Shown: positions 17,059 through 25,809 of the stretch, in pieces | Layout of the letters: the number at the start of each line of letters is the position of its first letter | Numbering within the stretch: the first letter of the stretch is position 1 | Source: UBA9865 sp035647835 | Lineage (GTDB): Bacteria > Bacillota > Dethiobacteria > Dethiobacterales > Dethiobacteraceae | Assembly (NCBI GenBank): GCA_035647835.1 | Contig: DASRMS010000221.1 | Location: 1 to 32,417, forward strand | Length of the DNA stretch: 32,417 nt | Direction of reading: 5' to 3' | Program-made: the position numbers and the translations under genes | The notes under the pieces: generated by a model | What the model saw: the letters and a program-made list of their open reading frames with translations, nothing else | What the model was told of the DNA's origin: nothing | The model's database searches: none

Positions 17059-17670
17059 ATGACAAAAACCTTTTTTCTACTGATCCGGGAAAACCGCTCA
17101 TGGATTATTCTGGCAATTTTATTTTTCGTCATGGGTCTTGTTTCTGCCTACTCAGCCCTAGGCCAAGAACCGGCCTTTTTACAGTTATTAGAAGAATCCC
17201 TAGGTGCCCTAAGTGAGTTGGGGGAAGAAATATTCAGCGGTTCCCCGCTGACGGGGGTCTTCGTGCTCTTCGGCAACAACTTGATTGCCACCATGCAAAT
17301 TATTTTTTTAGGCATCTTTTTGGGCTTGCCATCCCTCTCCGCGGCGATTGCCAATGGTGCCGTTTTAGGCTTTCTCTCTTTTCAACTTGTTCAGGAAGGG
17401 ATTGCACCGCTGCCTTTTTTATTATCTGGCGTCTTACCACACGGCATCTTCGAGCTGCCCGCTTTCTTTCTTTGCGTCGCGTTGGGTTTAAAACTAGGGT
17501 ATCATGTTATTTTTCCCCTGCCTGAACTCACACGTCGCCAAACCTTCCAAAAAATATTTAAAGAAATTGGCATTGCCTTACCTTATATTTTAGGCTTATT
17601 AGCTATTGCCGCCGTAATTGAAGTATTTATTACGCCACTTCTTCTCGGCTCCTTGATGGGCTTGATCTAA
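17059..17670 (+). CDS. SpoIIM-family (stage II sporulation protein M-like) membrane protein
   Basis: Membrane protein of the SpoIIM/DUF95 family. In Bacillus SpoIIM anchors the SpoIID-SpoIIP peptidoglycan-remodelling complex during forespore engulfment; family members also occur outside sporulation. It has 203 residues with about five hydrophobic segments (roughly 14-33, 64-90, 93-112, 118-150 and 172-200). The family block LPHGIFELPAFF is at 126-137, and NGAVLGFL at 99-106 also fits. The start is clear: AAGGAGG, eight bases, ATG. It is transcribed alone on the plus strand between priA and coaBC, breaking an otherwise co-directional minus-strand cluster, and has its own terminator. Whether it is the true sporulation protein or a paralogue cannot be settled without other spo genes in view. 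Confidence 0.88.
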   Translation: MTKTFFLLIRENRSWIILAILFFVMGLVSAYSALGQEPAFLQLLEESLGALSELGEEIFSGSPLTGVFVLFGNNLIATMQIIFLGIFLGLPSLSAAIANGAVLGFLSFQLVQEGIAPLPFLLSGVLPHGIFELPAFFLCVALGLKLGYHVIFPLPELTRRQTFQKIFKEIGIALPYILGLLAIAAVIEVFITPLLLGSLMGLI

Positions 17671-17694
17671 CTAAATAGTTTTTAAATACTTGAG

Positions 17695-17722
17695 AGCCCT
17701 GTTTTTTTGTAACAGGGCTTTT
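17695..17722 (+). terminator. Intrinsic terminator of the spoIIM-like gene
   Basis: AGCCCTGTT (17695-17703) pairs with AACAGGGCT (17711-17719) around a 7-base loop, followed by TTTTCT. It begins 25 bases past the stop codon. On the opposite strand no T-run follows, so it is not evidently a terminator for coaBC. Confidence 0.85.
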
Positions 17723-17758
17723 CTATGCTTTCCCATGGCTAACAAAGGGGGTTTTTAA

Positions 17759-18964
17759 TTAAGAAGCTTCTGCTGTTGCTAATAATTCACTAATTGCCGC
17801 AAGCAGGATGTCGGCAACTTCGCGTTTGGCCAGCTTGCCTAATTGCTGCTCACGCCCGTCACGATAGTAAAGACGGACGATGTTGGTGTCAACGGCAAAA
17901 CCTGCCCCTTCCTGCAGGATGTCATTAGCCACGATTAGTTCTAGATTTTTACGTTCTAGTTTAGCCAAGGCGTTCTCACGCAGATTTTCTGTTTCTGCAG
18001 CAAAGCCCACTAAAATTTGCTGCTTTTTTATTTGCCCTAAAGCCGCCAAGATATCAGGATTACGAGTCAAGTTAATCACTAATTCTCCTGATTTTTTAAT
18101 TTTTTGCTCACTGCTGGTACTTGGCCGGTAATCTGCCACAGCAGCTGCGCTGATGACCACATCCGTACTAGCAAAACGAGCCAGTACCGCGTCGTACATT
18201 TCCTGCGCCGTGGTTACGGACACTAAATCCACACCGTATGGCGGAGGGAGCATGACCGGACCTGAAACAAGTGTGACGGCGGCCCCCAATTCGGCTGCAG
18301 CTTGAGCAAGGGCATATCCCATTTTGCCGCTGGAGTGGTTTGTCAAAAAGCGAACAGGATCTAAGGCCTCTTGCGTAGGTCCAGCGGTAATAAGCAGACG
18401 GCGACCTTGCCAAACTTTCTTCTGCCGTAAAAGACGACAGGCCACGGCAAAAATATCTTGTGGAGACGACATGCGGCCGCGACCACTATCGCCGCAAGCC
18501 AACTCACCTTGATCAGGTCCAACAAGAGCATAACCGTAGCTCTCAAGCTTCTTAAGGTTAGCTAAATGAATAGGGTTTTCATACATATGTGTGTTCATAG
18601 CCGGCGCCAGTAAAATTGGGCATTTAGCGGCCATCACCGTTGTCGTTAAAAGGTTATCGGCAATACCATTGGCAATTTTACCAATAGTATTAGCAGTAGC
18701 TGGGGCTAAGACAATTAAATCAGCTTCTTGCGCCAAGCCAACATGCTCTACAGAAAAGCGGTCGCTGCCAATAAAAAGTTGGTCATAGACCCGGTTGCCG
18801 GTGAGAGTCTGAAAGGTAAGTGGGGTGACAAACTCCTTAGCTGCTTCCGTCATCACCACACGAACTTCTGCGCCAGCCTTAATAAAAAGACGGCAAAGTT
18901 CAGCTGCTTTATAGACGGCAATGCCGCCGGTAACTCCTACGACAATGCTTTGACCAGATAGCAT
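17759..18964 (-). CDS. coaBC: Bifunctional phosphopantothenoylcysteine decarboxylase / phosphopantothenate-cysteine ligase
   Basis: Carries out two successive steps of coenzyme A synthesis. It has 401 residues. The N-terminal CoaC flavoprotein (about 1-180) has VGVTGGIAVYKA, catalytic His74 (EHVGLA), substrate-clamp motif PAMNTHMY and Cys157 in ACGDSGRGRM. The C-terminal CoaB ligase begins near 187 with ITAGPTQEALDPVRFLTN, the nucleotide-binding block SSGKMGYALA, SAAAVADYRP and the basic KIKKS. The ATG at 18964 has GGGGGAAG upstream, 11 bp after rpoZ. It is the last gene of remA-gmk-rpoZ-coaBC, and in Bacillus it is followed directly by priA; here the spoIIM-like gene lies between them. Confidence 0.97.
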   Translation of the reverse strand: MLSGQSIVVGVTGGIAVYKAAELCRLFIKAGAEVRVVMTEAAKEFVTPLTFQTLTGNRVYDQLFIGSDRFSVEHVGLAQEADLIVLAPATANTIGKIANGIADNLLTTTVMAAKCPILLAPAMNTHMYENPIHLANLKKLESYGYALVGPDQGELACGDSGRGRMSSPQDIFAVACRLLRQKKVWQGRRLLITAGPTQEALDPVRFLTNHSSGKMGYALAQAAAELGAAVTLVSGPVMLPPPYGVDLVSVTTAQEMYDAVLARFASTDVVISAAAVADYRPSTSSEQKIKKSGELVINLTRNPDILAALGQIKKQQILVGFAAETENLRENALAKLERKNLELIVANDILQEGAGFAVDTNIVRLYYRDGREQQLGKLAKREVADILLAAISELLATAEAS

Positions 18965-18975
18965 TACACTTCCCC

Positions 18976-19173
18976 CTATTTTTTGATGCGCTCGTAACCT
19001 ATCTTATCAGCAGCTATTTCCTCCAAGGCAATGGAAACTTGTTTTGTTGCGTTTGACTTAATGAGTGCTGGGTGATTTTCATTAAGCATCCGCGCTCTTT
19101 TAGCAGCAGCAATCACCAATGTATATTTACTATCGACTTTAGTCATTAAGGTATCAATGGACGGATAAATCAA
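18976..19173 (-). CDS. rpoZ: DNA-directed RNA polymerase omega subunit
   Basis: Small RNA polymerase subunit that helps fold and hold the beta-prime subunit and binds ppGpp in some species. The 65 residues match the Bacillus length. Family landmarks: YPSIDTLMTKVDSKYTLVIAAAKRARML near the N-terminus, then the conserved VSIALEEIAADKI. The start is TTG at 19173, overlapping the gmk stop as TTGA, with GGAGG seven bases before it. gmk-rpoZ-coaBC is a very common order and suggests translational coupling with guanylate kinase. Confidence 0.95.
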   Translation of the reverse strand: MIYPSIDTLMTKVDSKYTLVIAAAKRARMLNENHPALIKSNATKQVSIALEEIAADKIGYERIKK

Positions 19174-19787
19174 CCTTTAACCTCCTCAGCAAGTATCTGA
19201 ATTAAACTCTGGTTGCGAACAACACGCAGCTGTTCTGCCTGAATAATAGCATGTATACGCTCACTAGCAGAGGTGATCTGATCATTTACCACAACATAGT
19301 TGTATGCACTGGCCCGTTTAATCTCCTGTGAAGCAGCGGCAAGCCTTTTTTGTAAACTTTCCGTACTTTCTGTACCGCGATTAATAATGCGCTTCCGCAA
19401 TTCAGTTCCCGACGGAGGTAATAAAAAAATAAATACGCCATCTGGATATGATTTCATCACTTTTTGCGCACCTTGTGGATCAATTTCCAAAATTACGTTA
19501 TTGCCGGCAGCAAGCTTTTCTTCCACAGCTACCCGTGGTGTCCCGTAATAATGATCATAAACACATGCATATTCCAAGAAATCTTGTTGCGCTATTGCTG
19601 CTTTAAATTCCTCTTCCGTAACAAAACAATAGTTAACCCCGTTTTTTTCACCGCAGCGTGGTTGACGTGTTGTTTTAGAGACTGAAACCACCAGTTTCGG
19701 GTCTTTTTCAAGTAATGCTTTGCAGACCGTACCCTTTCCGGCACCGGATGGTCCAGATAAGACAATTAGTAAACCTGGTCTAGGCAC
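19170..19787 (-). CDS. gmk: Guanylate kinase
   Basis: Phosphorylates GMP to GDP with ATP, feeding GTP and (p)ppGpp pools. It has 205 residues. The P-loop is GPSGAGKGT (12-20). The GMP-binding segment is visible in SVSKTTRQPRCGEKNGVNY and DFLEYACVYDHYYGTP, and the lid region in RRL-like KRLAAASQEIKRA. ILEIDPQGAQKV is the Walker B-like block. The start is GTG at 19787 with CCGGAGG six bases upstream. It lies 21 bp after remA and overlaps rpoZ by four bases, so these genes are a single transcriptional unit. Confidence 0.97.
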   Translation of the reverse strand: MPRPGLLIVLSGPSGAGKGTVCKALLEKDPKLVVSVSKTTRQPRCGEKNGVNYCFVTEEEFKAAIAQQDFLEYACVYDHYYGTPRVAVEEKLAAGNNVILEIDPQGAQKVMKSYPDGVFIFLLPPSGTELRKRIINRGTESTESLQKRLAAASQEIKRASAYNYVVVNDQITSASERIHAIIQAEQLRVVRNQSLIQILAEEVKG

Positions 19788-19808
19788 AATATTCCTCCGG
19801 TTGTATTT

Positions 19809-20078
19809 TTAGTCTTCGTCGTCAGCGGCAGGTGTTTCTCTGGTATGTAACCTGTGCTTGACTGTTTCAGGCTGGACCGCGGAAAGTACTACATGTCCGC
19901 TATCTGTCACAATAACGGCACGCGTGCGGCGTCCATAAGTAGCATCAATTAGCATGCCTCTGTCTCTTGCCTCTGCAATAACTCGTTTAATGGGTGCCGA
20001 TTCTGGACTAACAATGGCAATAATGCGGTTGGCTGAAACGATGTTGCCAAATCCGATATTGATCAGCTTAATTTGCAA
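19809..20078 (-). CDS. remA: Extracellular matrix regulatory protein RemA (YlzA, DUF370)
   Basis: Small DNA-binding protein that in Bacillus subtilis activates biofilm matrix and osmoprotectant genes by binding repeated upstream sites; widely conserved in spore-forming Firmicutes. It has 89 residues and covers the family: INIGFGNIVSANRIIAIVSPES, then PIKRVIAEARDRGMLIDATYGRRTRAVI. The final residues (about 75-89) are charged and vary between species. The start is TTG at 20078, with AAAGGAGG eight bases upstream. A sigma-A-like promoter lies 70-100 bp upstream, so it heads remA-gmk-rpoZ-coaBC. It is autonomous of yicC, whose stop is 126 bp away. Confidence 0.95.
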   Translation of the reverse strand: MQIKLINIGFGNIVSANRIIAIVSPESAPIKRVIAEARDRGMLIDATYGRRTRAVIVTDSGHVVLSAVQPETVKHRLHTRETPAADDED

Positions 20079-20145
20079 CGTTAGAACCTCCTTTTATCTG
20101 GTAACACCCGCCATAGCTTAAAGTTTTTGCATTTACTCTGCTAAT

Positions 20146-20175
20146 AGTATAACGGATATCCAGTAAAAAATGCAA
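20146..20175 (-). promoter_or_regulatory. Sigma-A-like promoter before remA
   Basis: Minus-strand TTGCAT (20175-20170), 18-base spacer, TATACT (20151-20146). The predicted leader before the remA TTG is about 60 bases. It would transcribe remA-gmk-rpoZ-coaBC. Confidence 0.55.
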
Positions 20176-20203
20176 GAGTCAAATATAAGCGCCGTTTTCT
20201 CAC

Positions 20204-21085
20204 TCATTCTATATTTTGCACTTGCTCACGTATCTTTTCGATTTCCGTTTTCATCTCTACAACTAATTTCGCCACCTCATAATCATTAGCTTTAGAGCCG
20301 ATCGTGTTAGTCTCACGAAATAATTCTTGGGTTAAAAAATCTAGCTTACGCCCAATAGCACCTGTTTCTTTTAGTGTTGCCTGAAATGCTGTCAGGTGGC
20401 TGGTTAATCGTACTAGCTCCTCTGTCACATTACTGCGGTCGGCAAAGATGGCAACCTCTGTTAATACCCGTGCAGGGTCATAATCAGCTTGTCCTAGGAC
20501 TTCATTTAAGCGCTCTTCAAGTTTGCTGCGGTGTTCCTCTATAATTAAAGGTGTTCTTGTCTCCACCAGCTCGGCTGCCTGTGCCACTTTTGTCAAGCGC
20601 AGCTTAAAATCTTCTAATAAACGAGCACCTTCTGCTTGCCGCTGCTCGATTAAGTTGTTTAGTGCCTGATCGAGTACAAATGCCAGCCTTTCCCACACCT
20701 CATCCAAGTCAACTTGGGGTTTTTCTACACGCAGCACATCAGGAAAGCCTGCTAAAAGTTGTAAGCTTGCCGACTCTTTGATCGCATAGAGCTCACTTAC
20801 TTCCTGCAGTGCACGTTGGTATGCCCGCACGAGCGGCCTGTCAACTGTTACATTTACGGCGGCGTCTGTTTCATCGTGCCAGGAAATAAAAATATCTACT
20901 CTGCCGCGTCCTAGCTTTTGCTGCACACGCCGGCGTATCCGCTCCTCCAAGGTTTGAATTTCCCGCGGCATACGGATAGAAATGTCTAGATAACGGTGGT
21001 TAACTGAACGCATTTCTACTTTGATGCGTGTAATTTCGTCTACACTATTTTCAGCTTGACCATAACCAGTCATACTCCCGATCAT
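20204..21085 (-). CDS. YicC/YloC family endoribonuclease
   Basis: Member of the YicC family, reported as an endoribonuclease acting on certain small RNAs and mRNAs. It has 293 residues. The signature N-terminus MIGSMTGYGQAE is present, followed by the conserved EMRSVNHRYLDISIRMPRE and LEERIRRRVQQKLGRGRVDI. The C-terminal block includes RKLDFLTQELFRETNTIGSKAND, a hallmark of the family. The start is the ATG at 21085 behind AAGGGA; the internal Met5 is a weaker option. It stands between the Ca-ATPase and remA as in Bacillus (yloB-yloC-remA), with its own promoter in the 96-bp gap upstream. Residues 170-260 are likely coiled-coil-rich. Confidence 0.94.
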   Translation of the reverse strand: MIGSMTGYGQAENSVDEITRIKVEMRSVNHRYLDISIRMPREIQTLEERIRRRVQQKLGRGRVDIFISWHDETDAAVNVTVDRPLVRAYQRALQEVSELYAIKESASLQLLAGFPDVLRVEKPQVDLDEVWERLAFVLDQALNNLIEQRQAEGARLLEDFKLRLTKVAQAAELVETRTPLIIEEHRSKLEERLNEVLGQADYDPARVLTEVAIFADRSNVTEELVRLTSHLTAFQATLKETGAIGRKLDFLTQELFRETNTIGSKANDYEVAKLVVEMKTEIEKIREQVQNIE

Positions 21086-21133
21086 CGAAGTCCCTTCTCT
21101 CTGTTCCTTATTGCAACCAATACTACAAAATCT

Positions 21134-21161
21134 ATTGTATCAGAAAAATAGCATTTGGCAA
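21134..21161 (-). promoter_or_regulatory. Sigma-A-like promoter before yicC
   Basis: Minus-strand TTGCCA (21161-21156), 16-base spacer, TACAAT (21139-21134), about 50 bases before the yicC start. It separates yicC from the Ca-ATPase gene upstream. Confidence 0.5.
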
Positions 21162-21181
21162 ATATCGTCAAGTTTAACAAT

Positions 21182-23920
21182 TTACTTTTTCATAATTACA
21201 ACACGAGGGGCAAAAGCACTCTTCAGCAGAGAGTAAAGAGCATTAATTAGTACCGGTAAAAAACAAGCTGTCAAGATGATTATCCATTGTTCACTTTGCA
21301 GGGGTCGAGTAAGAAAAATCGCTGTTAATAATGGATGATACAGCACCGCTAAGAGTAAGCCCATTGATGAGGCTACCGCTGCTACCAGCCAGGTGTTGGA
21401 AAACAAAGGGATTTGCAGCATACTTCTCTGCTCACTGCGACAATCAAAAACATAAACCATTTGCGTGATAATCAGCGTCGTAAAGGCCATCGTCCTGGCC
21501 TCATCAAGCTCCCAACCCTGCTGCAGCGCCCAGGCAAAAATGAGAATTGTTGTCAAGCCAATTACCGTCCCTCTGCCTACTATCTTTTGCCATAATCCGC
21601 GCGCGAAAATGCTTTCACGTGGTGAACGCGGCAACCGCGCCATGACATCGGAATCTACTGGGTCAACGCCCAGCGCCATGGCTGGCAGGCCATCAGTTAC
21701 TAAATTAATCCAGAGAATTTGAATAGCTTTAAGTGGTATTGGCAGCCCCACTAGCATTGCTACCAGCATCGTTAAGATTTCACCAGTATTGCAGGCCAAG
21801 AGAAAGCGAATAAACTTACGAATGTTATCATAGATGCCTCGTCCTTCTTCTACGGCACTCACAATCGTCGTAAAATTATCATCAGTCAAGACTAAAGCCG
21901 CAGCTTCTTTAGTTACATCGGTACCACTCTTACCCATGGCAATGCCGATATCAGCCTCTTTAACAGCAGGCGCATCATTGACACCATCACCTGTCATGGC
22001 CACAATATGACCTCGCCGCTTTAACGCTCGGACAATGCGTAATTTATGTTCCGGGGCAACACGAGCATAAACATAGGTATTAGTAACTGCTTTTTCTAGT
22101 TCTTTGTCATTAAGCTCATCCAATTCTCGCCCCGTTAATACCTGACCCTGTAGAGGCAGCAAATGTAATTTGCGGGCAATGGCCATAGCTGTTGTTTTAT
22201 GATCTCCGGTAATCATTACTGTTTTAATGCCGGCAGCTGAGCACTTCTGGATGGCACCAAGCACTTCAGGGCGTGGTGGGTCAATCATCCCCAGGATGCC
22301 CACAAAAATTAACTTATTTTCTAATTCTTCTGAAACGGTTTGGGTGTTAGTGAGCGGTCGATACGCTACCGCTAGGTTACGTAGGGCCAAGGCAGCCATA
22401 GTCTCGTTTTGCTGCATGACCTCCTGACGCAGGCTATGGGAAAATTCCACTACCCGCCCGTGATAAAAAATTTGGCTGCATTTATCCATAATTACCTCGG
22501 GTGCACCTTTTACATACAGAATTTGTCCTACCGTTCCACTATAGAGAACAGACATCCGTTTACGTGCACCATCAAATGGTATTTCACCAAGGCGCTGCAT
22601 ACTGCGCTCCAGATCCTCCCGCCATAAACCGGCACGTGCTCCTGCCACCACAAGAGCTCCCTCTGTCGGGTCACCTTGGATTTCCCAGCTTGCTGTTTTG
22701 CCTCGCCATAATGGCTGTATCTCCATATTGCCCTTCAATAACTGCGCATTATTGCAGAGGACGCTAGCAGTTAAGGTTAACATTAAGCCAGCATCTTTAC
22801 CCGGTTTTATCTGGCGTGTACCACTTAAGAATTGTCCCTGGGGGCTGTATCCTTCACCGGCTACGCGGTAATGCCTACCGCCAGCCCAAATTTCCTGCAC
22901 ATTCATTTTATTCTGTGTCAATGTACCTGTTTTATCAGAGCAGATAATTGTGGCACAGCCCAATGTTTCTACTGCTGGCAAACGTCTGACCACAGCGTTT
23001 TTTCGTACCATGCGCTGCACACCAATAGCTAAGGCGATAGTTACCACCGCTGGTAAACCTTCAGGAATTGCGGCAACCGCCAAGGAAATGCCAGCCATCA
23101 ACATATTGTAAGCAGGCAAACCTTGCGCCACGCCCATCACCACTACCAGCGCGCAGATTAATAGACAGCCTATCACCAGATAACGACCTAATTGTTCCAA
23201 ACGTCTTTGTAAAGGCGTGTCTTCATTTTCAGCATCTTGTATCAAATGAGCCACGCGTCCCATCTCTGTGGCCATCCCTGTAGCTACGACGACGCCGCTG
23301 GCATGACCTCCGACCGCCATCGTACCCATAAATACCATATTGAACCTCTCACCCAAAACGGTTACCTCTTCAGACAAGGGGTCAGAAATTTTCGTCACTG
23401 GTTCTGATTCACCAGTCAGTGATGCTTCATTGACCAATAATTGACGAACTTCGCACAAGCGGATATCGGCCGGAATGCGGTCTCCAGCTTCCAGCAAGAC
23501 GATATCACCAGGGACCAGTTCTTCTGCCGGAATTTCGTATCGCACGCCATCCCGCAGAGTTTTAGCCGTCGGGGCAGTCAATTCCCGCAGCGCCTCCAGC
23601 GATTGCTCGGCCCGGTACTCCTGGATAAACCCTAAAATAGCGTTTAGCAGCACAACACCTATAATTACTACAGCATCTGAATACTCACCTAAAAGAGCAG
23701 ATAAAAGTGTAGCCCCAAGCAGCACCAACACCATAAAATCCCGAAACTGCCACAAAAAAATGACAAGTAAGGGAACTTTTTTCTTTTCTGCTAAGCTATT
23801 GTGGCCATTTTCTTTAAGCCTTTGGGCGGCCTCGCTGCTGGATAGGCCTTTAAGAGCATCAACCTGAAAATGTTGTTCTAGTTCAGCAGTTGGTAACTGA
23901 CTCCAAGGCAGCTTGTTCAT
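21182..23920 (-). CDS. Cation-transporting P-type ATPase, calcium (SERCA-like, P2A) type
   Basis: Probable calcium-exporting P-type ATPase equivalent to Bacillus YloB. The start is taken at the ATG at 23920, three bases inside a possible GTG start; GGTGAT precedes it. It has 912 residues. Landmarks in order: cation-ATPase N-terminal domain (about 10-75), actuator loop NEASLTGESEPV, ion-binding M4 with AAIPEGLPAVV, phosphorylation motif DKTGTLTQN (about 330), nucleotide domain with KGAPE, hinge TGDGVNDAPAVKEADIGIAMG, and M5-M10. The PEGLP motif and the C-terminal six-helix bundle favour calcium over heavy metals. In spore formers such pumps affect spore calcium and germination, but that role is not shown here. 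It diverges from rqcH. Confidence 0.95.
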   Translation of the reverse strand: MNKLPWSQLPTAELEQHFQVDALKGLSSSEAAQRLKENGHNSLAEKKKVPLLVIFLWQFRDFMVLVLLGATLLSALLGEYSDAVVIIGVVLLNAILGFIQEYRAEQSLEALRELTAPTAKTLRDGVRYEIPAEELVPGDIVLLEAGDRIPADIRLCEVRQLLVNEASLTGESEPVTKISDPLSEEVTVLGERFNMVFMGTMAVGGHASGVVVATGMATEMGRVAHLIQDAENEDTPLQRRLEQLGRYLVIGCLLICALVVVMGVAQGLPAYNMLMAGISLAVAAIPEGLPAVVTIALAIGVQRMVRKNAVVRRLPAVETLGCATIICSDKTGTLTQNKMNVQEIWAGGRHYRVAGEGYSPQGQFLSGTRQIKPGKDAGLMLTLTASVLCNNAQLLKGNMEIQPLWRGKTASWEIQGDPTEGALVVAGARAGLWREDLERSMQRLGEIPFDGARKRMSVLYSGTVGQILYVKGAPEVIMDKCSQIFYHGRVVEFSHSLRQEVMQQNETMAALALRNLAVAYRPLTNTQTVSEELENKLIFVGILGMIDPPRPEVLGAIQKCSAAGIKTVMITGDHKTTAMAIARKLHLLPLQGQVLTGRELDELNDKELEKAVTNTYVYARVAPEHKLRIVRALKRRGHIVAMTGDGVNDAPAVKEADIGIAMGKSGTDVTKEAAALVLTDDNFTTIVSAVEEGRGIYDNIRKFIRFLLACNTGEILTMLVAMLVGLPIPLKAIQILWINLVTDGLPAMALGVDPVDSDVMARLPRSPRESIFARGLWQKIVGRGTVIGLTTILIFAWALQQGWELDEARTMAFTTLIITQMVYVFDCRSEQRSMLQIPLFSNTWLVAAVASSMGLLLAVLYHPLLTAIFLTRPLQSEQWIIILTACFLPVLINALYSLLKSAFAPRVVIMKK

Positions 23921-24017
23921 CACATCACCCCATGGTTAGAGATATTTGTCCTACCGCCATATATATGGGCACAGCTGCAAAAAAAGCACTTCCCAGGACA
24001 AGATTTATTAGTTTCTG

Positions 24018-24047
24018 TTGCCTTGCTCCCCTTTTGACTGCTATACT
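24018..24047 (+). promoter_or_regulatory. Sigma-A-like promoter before rqcH
   Basis: TTGCCT (24018-24023), 18-base spacer, TATACT (24042-24047), in the 153-bp gap shared with the divergent Ca-ATPase gene. The leader before the SD AGGAGG (24061-24066) is very short. Confidence 0.5.
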
Positions 24048-24073
24048 AAATGTGTTAACAAGGAGGATACGCA

Positions 24074-25804
24074 ATGGCATACGATGGCTTAACGATGGCT
24101 TGTGTACAACAAGAATTAAAGCACTCTTTAATAGGTGCACGCATAGAAAAAATATATCAGCCCAGTAACCGAGAAATCGTTTTACATCTGCGGACGCGTG
24201 AGGCCGCACTGATGCTGCTTTGCTCTGCAGATCCACAACTGGCACGAGTACATCTCACTACGGCTAAACCAGCCAATCCTGCAGTTGCACCAGCTTTTTG
24301 TATGCTGATGCGCAAACATCTGACAGGTGCCCGCCTTTTAGATATTGAACAAGATCAGCTGGAACGGGTCTTAACTTTTGTTTTTCGCTCTTATGATCAG
24401 TTCGGCGATAACACTAAAAAAAGATTAGTCTGTGAGGTTATGGGCAAACATTCCAATATCATTCTAACTATGCCTAACGAACAAGAAATACCCCAAGTAC
24501 TTGGCAGTATTAAAACTGTCGATGAGACGATGAGCCGTCTCCGGGTAGTCATGCCTGGAGAAATTTACTTTCCACCACCAGCTCAAGATAAACTGAATCT
24601 TTTTGACTTTACAGAGGAAGAACTAACTGCCGCTTTACTGCAAGCTGAAAATAAAGCTGCCGATAACGCACTTGTACAAGCTGTGGGGGGACTAGGAAGA
24701 GAACTAGCTAGGGAGATTATCCGACGCGCTGCGGCCAACGAGCCTGCTCATCCTTTAGCAATGGTTCGACCTCTAACAATAGAATTACAGCGGCTGGCTG
24801 CCGCCTTTAAGAATGGTAAACTTACCCCCTGCCTGAGAAAGCTGGAAGACCAAAAACCTGAATTCTCGCTGCTAGCTCCAACCTCAGCCCAACAGATCGA
24901 GTTAACCTTCTATGCTACCGTAAATGAAGCACTCGATGCTTATTATACTGCGGTCGTGCAGGAGCTGCAGACAAATGAAGTCAGGCAGCAGTTACTGCAT
25001 ACTATTAATAAGCACTTAACACGCAGTGAAAAAAAACAGTATCTGCAAAAAAATGAACTGCAAGAAATGGAGGGCGCTGACAAATACCGCATCTGGGGTG
25101 AAATGCTGACTGCCAGCCTGCACCAGCTGCGCAGCGGCATGAAAGAAGCACATGTCATTAACTACTACGCCGAAAATATTGAAAAACTAAAGATACCCCT
25201 AGACCCATCCCTCTCCCCCCAGGCCAATGCCCAACGATACTTTAAAAGATATCGCAAACTTAGCGATGGTAAAAAATATTTACGTCAACGTTTAAAGGCG
25301 ACTTATAGCCAGCTTAATTATCTTGAATCTTTACTAGTGGCCGCACAAAATGCAGACTTGCCAGCCCTGCTCGAGATACGTGAAGAAATGGAAAGTGACG
25401 GATTAATCCGCAGCAGATCACATAAAAAACGTGTAACGGCACCACCTTCACAGCCCTTACATTTTCTTTCTCCTGATGGCATTGAAGTTCTTGTCGGTAA
25501 GAATAACCGTCAAAACGATCAACTGACGATGCGTTTAGCTGCGTCAGCCGATGTCTGGTTACATGTTAAAGATGTGCCGGGCTCACATGTGATTATTCGT
25601 CATGCTGAACCGCCAACCAGTACACTTTTGTTTGCTGCCGCTTTAGCGGCTCACTACAGCAAAGCTGCGGCCTCAGCTAATGTTCCAGTAGACTATACAC
25701 AAGTACGACATGTCAAAAAACCACGCGGCGCTAAACCCGGCATGGTCATCTATGATCACCACAATACTGTCTATGTAACGCCAAGCGCAGGACATAAACA
25801 ATAA
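24074..25804 (+). CDS. rqcH: Ribosome quality control factor RqcH (NFACT / FbpA family)
   Basis: Binds peptidyl-tRNA on stalled 50S subunits and recruits Ala-tRNA to add C-terminal Ala tails that mark the peptide for degradation. It has 576 residues. The NFACT-N domain (about 5-200) begins YDGLTMACVQQEL and contains GDNTKKRLVCEVMGKHSNIIL. A helical coiled-coil middle region (about 270-430) reads QLLHTINKHLTRSEKKQYLQ. The C-terminal NFACT-R domain (about 450-570) has VLVGKNNRQNDQLTMR, DVWLHVKDVPGSHVII and VRHVKKPRGAKPGMV. The Asp-Arg pair needed for tailing in Bacillus may correspond to Glu-Arg in LERVLTF here. The start has AGGAGG seven bases upstream. Older databases call it a fibronectin-binding protein. 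Confidence 0.94.
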   Translation: MAYDGLTMACVQQELKHSLIGARIEKIYQPSNREIVLHLRTREAALMLLCSADPQLARVHLTTAKPANPAVAPAFCMLMRKHLTGARLLDIEQDQLERVLTFVFRSYDQFGDNTKKRLVCEVMGKHSNIILTMPNEQEIPQVLGSIKTVDETMSRLRVVMPGEIYFPPPAQDKLNLFDFTEEELTAALLQAENKAADNALVQAVGGLGRELAREIIRRAAANEPAHPLAMVRPLTIELQRLAAAFKNGKLTPCLRKLEDQKPEFSLLAPTSAQQIELTFYATVNEALDAYYTAVVQELQTNEVRQQLLHTINKHLTRSEKKQYLQKNELQEMEGADKYRIWGEMLTASLHQLRSGMKEAHVINYYAENIEKLKIPLDPSLSPQANAQRYFKRYRKLSDGKKYLRQRLKATYSQLNYLESLLVAAQNADLPALLEIREEMESDGLIRSRSHKKRVTAPPSQPLHFLSPDGIEVLVGKNNRQNDQLTMRLAASADVWLHVKDVPGSHVIIRHAEPPTSTLLFAAALAAHYSKAAASANVPVDYTQVRHVKKPRGAKPGMVIYDHHNTVYVTPSAGHKQ

Positions 25805-25809
25805 AAAAC

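Noticed and set aside
23475..23867. 130-codon plus-strand frame inside the Ca-ATPase gene
   Set aside because: Antisense to a well-matched P-type ATPase; no SD and low-complexity Ser-rich content typical of a shadow frame.
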